This document shows, piece after piece, positions 43,095 through 49,413 of a DNA stretch of 49,413 nt. Below the pieces are notes generated by a model that searched no databases, was not told where the DNA came from, and saw only the letters and a program-made list of their open reading frames with translations. Each line of letters starts with the position of its first letter. Within the stretch, counting starts at the first letter, position 1. Where the stretch lies: assembly GCA_903912925.1 (NCBI GenBank), contig CAIWJG010000923.1, forward strand, positions 1 to 49,413, given 5' to 3'. This DNA comes from an uncultured Verrucomicrobia subdivision 3 bacterium (lineage in GTDB: Bacteria; Verrucomicrobiota; Verrucomicrobiia; Limisphaerales; UBA8199). The translations under genes and the position numbers were made by a program.

Positions 43095-44870
43095 TTCGCT
43101 TCAAGATGCCTCGGGCGGCTCGCTTTGTTCCTGATTCTCCCCTTATTGCTAATCCACGCGTCCGCCGCTACCCCGGCGACCAAACCGAACATCGTCATCA
43201 TTCTCGCCGACGACCAGGGCTGGGGCGACTTGAGCGTCAACGGCAACACCAATCTTTCAACGCCCCGTATTGATTCGCTGGCCAAGGATGGTGCTCTGCT
43301 GGAGCGGTTTTACGCTTGCCCCGTCTGCTCGCCCACTCGCGCTGAGTTCCTCACCGGTCGCTACCATCCGCGTGGAGGAGTACACAGCACCTCGACCGGC
43401 GGCGAGCGGCTCAACCTCGACGAGAAGACGATAGGGGATACATTCAAATCCGCCGGCTACGCCACGGGCGCGTTCGGCAAGTGGCATAACGGGACGCAGT
43501 ATCCGTATCACCCCAACGCCCGGGGCTTCGACGAGTATTACGGCTTCTGCTCTGGTCACTGGGGCAGCTACTTCGATCCGCCGCTGGAACACAACGGGAA
43601 GCTGGTGCAGGGCAGGGGATTCATCATCGATGACCTGACGGACCACGCACTGGGTTTCATAGCGACTAATCAGAGCAGGCCGTTCTTCTGCTACGTGCCG
43701 TTCAACACGCCGCACTCACCGATGCAAGTGCCTGAGCGTTTCTGGCAGAAGTTCGCGAATGCAGACCTGAAGCTGCGCGCCCGGAAGCCGGAGCAGGAGG
43801 ATGTCCCTTTCACCCGCGCGGCGCTGGCGATGTGCGAGAACATTGATTGGAACGTGGGCCGCATCCTGGACCGGTTGGACGAGTTGAAGCTGGCTGACAA
43901 TACTATCGTGCTCTACTTCAGCGACAACGGCCCGAACAGTTGGCGCTGGAACGGCGGCATGAAGGGGCGCAAGGGCTCCGTGGACGAAGGCGGGGTTCGT
44001 GAGCCGTTCCTGATCCGTTGGCCGGGGCACATACCCGCTGGAGCACGCATTCCTCAGATTGCCGGGGCCATTGATCTATTGCCGACGCTGGCGGATCTGG
44101 CCGGCATCCCAGTCGCCAGCACGAAACCCCTCGACGGCCTTAGCCTCAAGTCGCTGCTGCTGGGCGCCGCCAAAGACTGGCCGGACCGCATGATCTTCTC
44201 GCACTGGGACGGCAGGGTGAGCGTGCGCACGCAGCGTTACCGCATGGATGATCACGACCAGTTGTTCGACATGGAGGCTGATCCGGGGCAGGACCATGAC
44301 ATCTCCGATACGGCTGCCGAGGTGAGCGCGCGTTTGTCCAAGGCACGGGCGCAGTGGAAGGCGGACCTGCTGCCGGGTCTGACGAAAGACACCCGCCCAT
44401 TCCCGGTGGGCTATCCCCAGTTCCCCATGACGCCGCTGCCCGCCCGTGATGGTGTACCGCACGGAAACGTCCGGCGCAGCGCCTCCGCGCCCAACTGCTC
44501 GTTCTTCAAGAACTGGAAGCGTCCCGAGGACAGCATCACCTGGAATATCGAGGTGGCTACGGCAGGCAAGTACGAGGCGGTGATCTACTATACGTGTCCG
44601 GCTGCGGACACCGGCTCGACGATCGAGCTGAGCTTTCTGGGCAGCCGGTTGGAAGGAAAGGTAACGGAGGCTAACGATCCCCCGCTGCGCGGCGCTGAAA
44701 ATGACCGCGTGCCGAGGCAGGGAGAGTCTTACGTGAAAGACTTCAAGCCGCTGCGCTTGGGAACGCTGGAGTTGAGCAAGGGCCGAGGGTTGCTGACGCT
44801 GCGCGCGTTGTCCGTGGCTGGCAGGCAGGTCATGGACGTGCGGTCAATCATGCTGACGTTTCTCCCATAG
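43086..44870 (+). CDS. Exported sulfatase 3 with C-terminal beta domain
   Basis: This sulfatase has 594 residues from the ATG at 43086. That start is chosen because it gives a standard signal peptide ([20 protein letters not shown]). An in-frame ATG at 42987 overlaps the upstream stop (ATGA) and would suit coupled translation, but it adds 33 residues encoded largely by a repeat array. Core motifs are Asp42-Asp43 in [11 protein letters not shown], Cys81 in [15 protein letters not shown] (C-S-P-T-R, formylglycine site), [10 protein letters not shown] and [10 protein letters not shown]. The last 140 residues ([20 protein letters not shown], then [11 protein letters not shown]) form a beta-sandwich like carbohydrate-binding modules. 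Hence it probably acts on a polysaccharide. It ends the sulfatase tandem and is convergent with the histidine kinase gene. Confidence 0.92.
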   Translation: MFSFASRCLGRLALFLILPLLLIHASAATPATKPNIVIILADDQGWGDLSVNGNTNLSTPRIDSLAKDGALLERFYACPVCSPTRAEFLTGRYHPRGGVHSTSTGGERLNLDEKTIGDTFKSAGYATGAFGKWHNGTQYPYHPNARGFDEYYGFCSGHWGSYFDPPLEHNGKLVQGRGFIIDDLTDHALGFIATNQSRPFFCYVPFNTPHSPMQVPERFWQKFANADLKLRARKPEQEDVPFTRAALAMCENIDWNVGRILDRLDELKLADNTIVLYFSDNGPNSWRWNGGMKGRKGSVDEGGVREPFLIRWPGHIPAGARIPQIAGAIDLLPTLADLAGIPVASTKPLDGLSLKSLLLGAAKDWPDRMIFSHWDGRVSVRTQRYRMDDHDQLFDMEADPGQDHDISDTAAEVSARLSKARAQWKADLLPGLTKDTRPFPVGYPQFPMTPLPARDGVPHGNVRRSASAPNCSFFKNWKRPEDSITWNIEVATAGKYEAVIYYTCPAADTGSTIELSFLGSRLEGKVTEANDPPLRGAENDRVPRQGESYVKDFKPLRLGTLELSKGRGLLTLRALSVAGRQVMDVRSIMLTFLP

Positions 44871-44969
44871 CCCGTTGGGGAGGCGCCCTGCGGCGGCTTG
44901 GGTAGGCAGTCGTCGCTACGCGACGGTATCCAGATTGCTCCCTGTGCTGGCAGCCGACAAAGCTTGGAG

Positions 44970-46241
44970 CTACCTCCTGCGTGCGGGGAGGTGGATGCAG
45001 AAGGTGGTTCCAACCCCCAGCTTTGATTCGACGGCGATCGCTCCTCCATGCCTCTGAATGATCGAATGGCAGATTGTCAGCCCCAAGCCCATGCCCTTTT
45101 GAGATCCCCGCTCCTTCGTTGAGAAATAGGGGTCAAAGATCTTCGGCAGCAATTCCTTGGAAATGCCGCTGCCCCGGTCCGCAATGCTCACACGAACGTA
45201 GTCCCCTGGCGGCAGGACCGGACTCTCCTGGGGTCCCAGAACCACATTCTCTGCCCGGACGGAGATTGCTCCACTCTCCGGCATCGCTCGCCGCGCATTC
45301 AGCATCAGGTTCAGGACGACCTGTCCGATCTGGCCGGCATCCACCTCCGCCAGCCAAAGATTCTCGGCCGGGGAGAAAGCACACCTTAACTGTGAGCCGC
45401 TCAGCGAAAGGCGTATGGATTCCTGAATCACGCTGGACAGGCGGGTCGGCTTCCGGAGCGGCGCACCTCCGCTGGCAAAATCGAGGAGTTGCCGGGTCAA
45501 ACCTCCAGACTCCAGGGTCGCCTGCTTCGCTTGCTCCAAAACGTCTGCCAAGATCCCGCCGGGAGGGATGAGCGTCTGGGCCAGCTCGACGTTGAGGAGG
45601 ATTGCCATCAGCAGGTTGTTGAAATCATGGGCAATGCCGTCCGCCAAGACCCCCGTGGACTCCAGCCGATTCAGGGTGAGACGATCTTCCTCGGCCCGCT
45701 TGCGCTCGGTGATGTCCTGGAGCACCGCGCGGCACTCCTGCCCTGACGCCGCAACCGCCGCTTCGATTCGCGCGGCGAAGTTGGGCTTTCCCTCGTTGAG
45801 GATCGTCACTTCGCAGAACTCCCTGGCCTTGCTCGCGAAGACCCGCGCGAGGAAGGCGTTGAACGCGGGCAGGTCCGCCGCGGAAACGCAGAGCCCGAAG
45901 CACCGCTTGACCAACCGGGATCGCTCGATCCCCAACAGACTGGCGCTGGTGAGGTTGGCCTCGCGAATCGCCCCCTCGCGGTCAAGCGTCAGGTAGCCCA
46001 CCGGGGCGAAATCATAGAGGTCGGTGTATTTGTCCAGCGCCGCCTCCAGCTTGTCCCGGGCTTTCCGGAGTTCTTTGTTTTGCATCTCCAGCTCCATCTG
46101 GTGGACCTGCAATTCATGGACGAGGCGCTGCGGGTCATTACTGGGTGGGGCTTGGCCCGTTCCTGTCTGCTGCTCCCGCAGGCGTTGTTCGGCGCGGCGC
46201 CGCAGTCCGGCGGCCGTGGGTGGAGGATGGTTCTCTTGCAT
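44970..46241 (-). CDS. PAS-domain sensor histidine kinase
   Basis: This is a soluble two-component histidine kinase of 423 residues without membrane helices. A coiled-coil start (MELEMQNKELRKARDKLEAA) leads to a PAS domain at about 70-180 (LYDFAPVGYLTLDREGAIRE, closing with VLQDITERKRAEE). The phosphoacceptor His205 lies in VLADGIAHDFNNLL. The ATP-binding domain has the N box NLMLNARRAMP, DRGSGI, FDPYFSTK and GMGLGL. It is encoded 36 bases downstream of the CheB-CheR-PAS protein, whose C-terminus ends where a kinase domain is often fused in relatives. The two proteins probably form one signalling system. No response regulator gene follows in the window. Being soluble, it may sense cytoplasmic redox or ligands through PAS. 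The assignment is firm. Confidence 0.93.
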   Translation of the reverse strand: MQENHPPPTAAGLRRRAEQRLREQQTGTGQAPPSNDPQRLVHELQVHQMELEMQNKELRKARDKLEAALDKYTDLYDFAPVGYLTLDREGAIREANLTSASLLGIERSRLVKRCFGLCVSAADLPAFNAFLARVFASKAREFCEVTILNEGKPNFAARIEAAVAASGQECRAVLQDITERKRAEEDRLTLNRLESTGVLADGIAHDFNNLLMAILLNVELAQTLIPPGGILADVLEQAKQATLESGGLTRQLLDFASGGAPLRKPTRLSSVIQESIRLSLSGSQLRCAFSPAENLWLAEVDAGQIGQVVLNLMLNARRAMPESGAISVRAENVVLGPQESPVLPPGDYVRVSIADRGSGISKELLPKIFDPYFSTKERGSQKGMGLGLTICHSIIQRHGGAIAVESKLGVGTTFCIHLPARRR

Positions 46242-46270
46242 GGAGCAATGGGGGGACTGGTAGAAAGCAA

Positions 46271-46298
46271 GCAGTAATCAGTAATCAGTCATTACTGC
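46271..46298. repeat. GTAATCA short repeat with inverted ends
   Basis: GCAGTAAT (46271-46278) and ATTACTGC (46291-46298) are perfect inverses flanking GTAATCA units. The stop codon of the CheB-CheR gene (46278-46280) lies inside it, so the last residues of that protein are repeat-derived. Confidence 0.7.
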
Positions 46299-48980
46299 GC
46301 CGATTTCCGCTCCTTTTCCCCCACCCCGCTGGCCGCCTTTTCCGGCCTGGTCCGCGAGGTATCCCTCCAAAACGGCCTGCGTCTTGCGCAGTTCCGCCTC
46401 CATCGCCTTGGCGGCGGTGATGTCAGCGAAGGTGATCACGACACCTTCAATTCGGTCGTCCAGCGTGCGGTAGGGCATGATGCGCACGGTAAACCAGCGG
46501 CCGTCCTGCGCGCTGATCGGTTTCTCGGTCGCGGCCAGCGTTCGCAGCACCTCCCGCGCTTCCTCGGCTAGCTCCGGGTAGTGCAGCTCCGAGGTCAGGT
46601 CGGTGATGGGCCGGCCCACGTCAGCCGGGATGAGCTTGATGATCTTCGCCGCCGTGGGAGTGAACCGCCGCACGTTGAGTTCATTGTCCAGAAACAGGGT
46701 GGCGATATCCGTGCTGTTGAGCAGGTTCTTCATATCGTTGCTGGTCCGGAAAAGCTCGTCCAACTTGGCCTGCAACTCAGCGTTTACAATCTGGTGCTCC
46801 TCGTTAAGCGACTGCATCTCCTCCTTGGAGGTGGTGAGTTCCTCGTTGGTGGACTGCAGTTCTTCATTGGTGGATTGCAGCTCCTCGTTGGTGGACCGGA
46901 GCTCCTCCTGCGAGGTCTGCATCTCTTCGTGGGTGGCCCGACCATCGGAGCGGACCTGCAGAAGCTGCCCCTCCAGTGCTGCGAGCTGTGTATTGTGAGG
47001 GTGAGCTTTTGTCGGCCGGACCGCCGCTTTGGCTGCCTCGGGCGTGGCTACGTCAGCGAAAACGATCATCACCAACCCTTGCAGCGGCCCGGGATCTTCA
47101 AGGCACTGGACGGTCACATCCACGCGCTGCTCCCCGCCGTTGGTCTCGACCTTGAGTCCGTGGAGGGCCACTTTGCCCTTTTGCCGGAGCACTTTCTCGA
47201 AGGCGTCGGACAGCTCATAGCTCAGACCCTCGCGGGCCATGGCGAAGATGTTCCAGTTGGCCTTGCCGGCGGCCGGTTCCAGGTATTTGCCGGTGTGGCC
47301 GCTGACGTAGATGATGTCGCCCTTGTCATTGACGAGCACGGCTGGCAGGGAGTATCGCTGCAGGACCAACTGATCGGCCAGGGACTGGAGGCTGGGCGGC
47401 GGTTTCGCCGTTGCTCGGGGCTTGGGCCTGCCGGGCAGGGCCGCGTTAAAGGACGAAGGAAATTCAATCGGCTCTGGCAGCAAGCCGGACGTCGTCCGCC
47501 GATAGATCCTCGATTTGCCGCTCAGGGGGGTAAACAGGTCAGTGAAGTCGGCAATGGTCTCCGCGCTGCCGAGAAACAGGAGGCCGTCGGGGCCGAGGCT
47601 GTAGTGAAACAGAGGAATCAGTTTCTTTTGCACCTCCGGGGCCAGATAGATCAGCAGGTTGCGGCAGCTCAAGATGTCCAGCTTGGTAAAGGGCGGCTCC
47701 ATGATGAGATTCTGCCGCGCAAAGACCACCATATCGCGAATCTCTTTGCGCGCCCGGTAGCCGTGTTCCTCTTTGGCAAAGAACCGGGTCAGCCGCTCCG
47801 GCGACACGTTGGCGGCAATGTTATCCGGAAAGAGGCCCTGGCGAGCCCGGTCAATCGCGTCCCGGGCCAGGTCGGTGGCGAAGATCTGCAAGGCGAAATG
47901 CCCCCTGGGCATGGCCTGCTCGACGGCCTCCTGGAACACCATGGCCAGGGAATAAGCCTCTTCCCCGGTGGAGCAGCCGGGCACCCACGCCCGCAGAGTC
48001 CGGCCGGACGGGCGGCTCGCCAGCAGCGCCGGAATGGCCTGGGTGCGCAACTGTTCCCAGGCCGCCGGATCGCGGAAGAAGTTCGTCACCCCGATCAGCA
48101 ACTCCTTGAAGAGCAGATCCAGCTCCTGCGGGTTCTCCTGCAAGTAGCGGATGTAGGCGGCCATCGTGGTGATCTGGTGAACGCTCATGCGGCGCTCAAT
48201 CCGGCGGTAGAGAGTGTTCCGCTTGTAGAGGGAGAAGTCCTGGCCGGTCTGAGCGCGCAGCAGGATGATTACCTTTTCCAGGACGTTCAGCGTCTTGTCT
48301 TCCAGGGCCGCTTCCGACGGGACGATGCGCGGCGCATGCTGGAGATACGCGATGATGTTCCCCGGCAGCTCGTCCACCGGGGCCACGATATCCGCCAGCC
48401 CGGCAGCAATCGCGCTGCGCGGCATGCTGTCGAACTCGGCCGTCGTCGGCTCCTGAACCAGCACCAGGCCCGCCTTCTCCTTGATGGCCCCCAGCCCCAG
48501 CGTGCCGTCGGAGCCCATGCCGGAGAGAATCACGCCGATGCTGTGCTCCCGCCGGTCCTGCGCCAGAGAACGAAGGAAGAAATCAATCGGCAGGCGCAGT
48601 CCCCGCGGCGCCGCCGGCGCGAGCAGATGCAGCACGCCGTGCAGGATGGACATGTCTTTGTTTGGCGGAATCACATAGACGCAGTCCGGCTGCACCGGGG
48701 TGCAATCCTTGACCTGGAAGACCTTCATGCCGGTGGCGCGTTGGAGCAGTTCGGCCATGATCCCCTTATGGGTGGGGGCCAGGTGCTGGATAATCACGAA
48801 CGCCATGCCGCTCCCCGCGGGCACGTGTTTCAGGAACTGCTCCAAAGCATCGAGTCCTCCGGCGGAGGCGCCGATGCCGACGATGGGGAATGTAACGTTT
48901 ATCGCCCGGGCGGCGCTTGCTTGATCAGCAATCTTGCTGGGCTTTTTCCGCCCGCGTTCCGGTGTAGACTTGGTTTTCAT
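46278..48980 (-). CDS. CheB-CheR-PAS fusion signalling protein
   Basis: This multidomain protein has 900 residues from the ATG at 48980, which is preceded by AAGGCGAG; a longer start at 49061 is possible. The CheB methylesterase domain (about 30-215) has the full triad: Ser39 in GIGASAGG, His66 in IIQHLAPTHKG and Asp158 in GMGSDGTLG. The CheR methyltransferase domain (about 240-490) has GVTNFFRDP and the SAM motif GCSTGEEAYSLA. A PAS-like segment follows, then a coiled coil of repeated EELQSTNEEL units, then a final PAS domain (LLNSTDIATLFLDNELNVRR). Such hybrids are found outside classical chemotaxis and usually feed a histidine kinase. Here the kinase is a separate gene 36 bases on. No receptor (MCP) gene is present. 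The domain calls are very secure; the pathway is unknown. Confidence 0.93.
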   Translation of the reverse strand: MKTKSTPERGRKKPSKIADQASAARAINVTFPIVGIGASAGGLDALEQFLKHVPAGSGMAFVIIQHLAPTHKGIMAELLQRATGMKVFQVKDCTPVQPDCVYVIPPNKDMSILHGVLHLLAPAAPRGLRLPIDFFLRSLAQDRREHSIGVILSGMGSDGTLGLGAIKEKAGLVLVQEPTTAEFDSMPRSAIAAGLADIVAPVDELPGNIIAYLQHAPRIVPSEAALEDKTLNVLEKVIILLRAQTGQDFSLYKRNTLYRRIERRMSVHQITTMAAYIRYLQENPQELDLLFKELLIGVTNFFRDPAAWEQLRTQAIPALLASRPSGRTLRAWVPGCSTGEEAYSLAMVFQEAVEQAMPRGHFALQIFATDLARDAIDRARQGLFPDNIAANVSPERLTRFFAKEEHGYRARKEIRDMVVFARQNLIMEPPFTKLDILSCRNLLIYLAPEVQKKLIPLFHYSLGPDGLLFLGSAETIADFTDLFTPLSGKSRIYRRTTSGLLPEPIEFPSSFNAALPGRPKPRATAKPPPSLQSLADQLVLQRYSLPAVLVNDKGDIIYVSGHTGKYLEPAAGKANWNIFAMAREGLSYELSDAFEKVLRQKGKVALHGLKVETNGGEQRVDVTVQCLEDPGPLQGLVMIVFADVATPEAAKAAVRPTKAHPHNTQLAALEGQLLQVRSDGRATHEEMQTSQEELRSTNEELQSTNEELQSTNEELTTSKEEMQSLNEEHQIVNAELQAKLDELFRTSNDMKNLLNSTDIATLFLDNELNVRRFTPTAAKIIKLIPADVGRPITDLTSELHYPELAEEAREVLRTLAATEKPISAQDGRWFTVRIMPYRTLDDRIEGVVITFADITAAKAMEAELRKTQAVLEGYLADQAGKGGQRGGGKGAEIGAVMTDY

Positions 48981-49118
48981 TGTTCTCGCCTTGGCCAGTT
49001 CTCCGGTGCGCAGGCGTGGCATCCTGTTCGACGTGCCAAACTGGACACGAGCCTTCATCACCGCGAAGTAACTTTGCTCGATTGGTTGGGTGGCTGCAAC
49101 AGAAATGTTCCTGGCGGC

Positions 49119-49280
49119 GGTTTTTCGGGCGCATTCGCGATTTGTTGGTACGGAGTCCCGGCTTTAGCCGGCGAGGGCCAGGATTGGCAAGCCAACGGGC
49201 AGGGCGGTGGCGCGCCAGACCGGCTAAAGCCGGGACTCCGCACCTGGACCTCGCGAATGCGCCCCGGTTTTTCGGGCGCA
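49119..49280. repeat. Nested inverted-repeat element with flanking direct repeats
   Basis: Inner arms of 21 bases (49151-49171 and 49220-49240, core CGGCTTTAGCCGG) and outer arms of 14 bases (49127-49140 and 49251-49264) are all perfect inverses. A 15-base direct repeat, GGTTTTTCGGGCGCA, lies at 49119-49133 and 49266-49280 and overlaps the outer arms. The structure resembles a small non-autonomous mobile or REP-like element. No transposase is present nearby. Confidence 0.85.
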
Positions 49281-49319
49281 CGACAGATTTCTTCGGGGTG
49301 GGCGGCCGACTCTCATTAA

Positions 49320-49410
49320 CACCTCGCTTCAGCGAGGTGGGTGTGGCACGCGAACAGGCTCCCCAACCGCTTCAGCGGTTTACGGTGGCGGGTAAACCGC
49401 TGAAGCGGTT
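49320..49410. repeat. REP-like hairpins at the window end
   Basis: Three 4-base-loop hairpins occur: CACCTCGC-TTCA-GCGAGGTG (49320-49339), AACCGC-TTCA-GCGGTT (49365-49380) and its inverse AACCGC-TGAA-GCGGTT (49395-49410). The last two also form a larger inverted repeat. The pattern is that of REP/BIME elements linked to TnpA-REP transposases; the window ends before any such gene could be seen. No gene is visible in 49062-49413. Confidence 0.8.
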
Positions 49411-49413
49411 CCG

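Noticed and set aside
46581-49319. Plus-strand frame of 912 codons opposite the CheB-CheR gene
   Set aside because: It is low-complexity antisense translation; all catalytic motifs of CheB and CheR are on the minus strand.

Overview
The window looks like a GC-rich chromosomal segment of an uncultured or environmental Verrucomicrobiota, most like the Limisphaerales/Pedosphaeraceae. This is inferred from gene content: lipid A synthesis (LpxA), a PEP-CTERM protein, a DUF2723-like membrane protein fused to TPRs, hydrazine-synthase-alpha-like multihaem proteins, three consecutive sulfatases, discoidin domains on secreted enzymes, and many short-period intergenic repeats of the kind seen in that group. 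No rRNA, tRNA, CRISPR array, prophage or complete insertion sequence was seen.

Layout. (1) Positions 1-1328: one small hypothetical gene followed by about 550 bases that look like decayed coding fragments. (2) 1329-12066, all on the minus strand with small gaps: in transcription order a sugar-porter MFS transporter, a corrinoid protein, a UroD/MtaA-type methyltransferase, a YVTN-propeller/MauG-type dihaem protein, and two HzsA-like propeller/c-type haem proteins. It reads as one long operon joining cytoplasmic B12 methyl transfer to exported multihaem proteins, and is the most unusual unit here. (3) 12200-24480: a divergent clan-A glycosidase, a PEP-CTERM protein, a DUF2723/TPR membrane protein, a GH2 glycosidase with a discoidin domain, a secreted hypothetical protein, a TPR protein and a probable caspase-fold (C25-like) cysteine peptidase. 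(4) 24895-34686: mostly housekeeping and cell-envelope genes (hflX, radC, lpxA, moeA, a PilB/GspE ATPase with a degenerate companion, a DUF1232-like protein) ending in a LysR regulator. (5) 34772-37834: an EmrA/EmrB efflux pair divergent from lysR, with a candidate operator between. (6) 37977-44870: a tyrosine phenol-lyase/tryptophanase homologue and three tandem sulfatases. (7) 44970-48980: a PAS histidine kinase and a CheB-CheR-PAS protein, probably one signalling unit. (8) 49062-49413: palindromic repeats only.

How the genes may work together (inference): the sugar porter, clan-A and GH2 glycosidases and sulfatases fit scavenging of sulfated and perhaps methylated polysaccharide. The corrinoid pair could accept methyl groups released from such material, and the exported haem proteins could carry out a linked oxidation.

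A second theme is at least ten families of short-period or palindromic repeats sitting between genes. Several run into the 5' ends of genes and are translated as part of signal peptides or N-terminal tails, which makes start-codon choice there uncertain.
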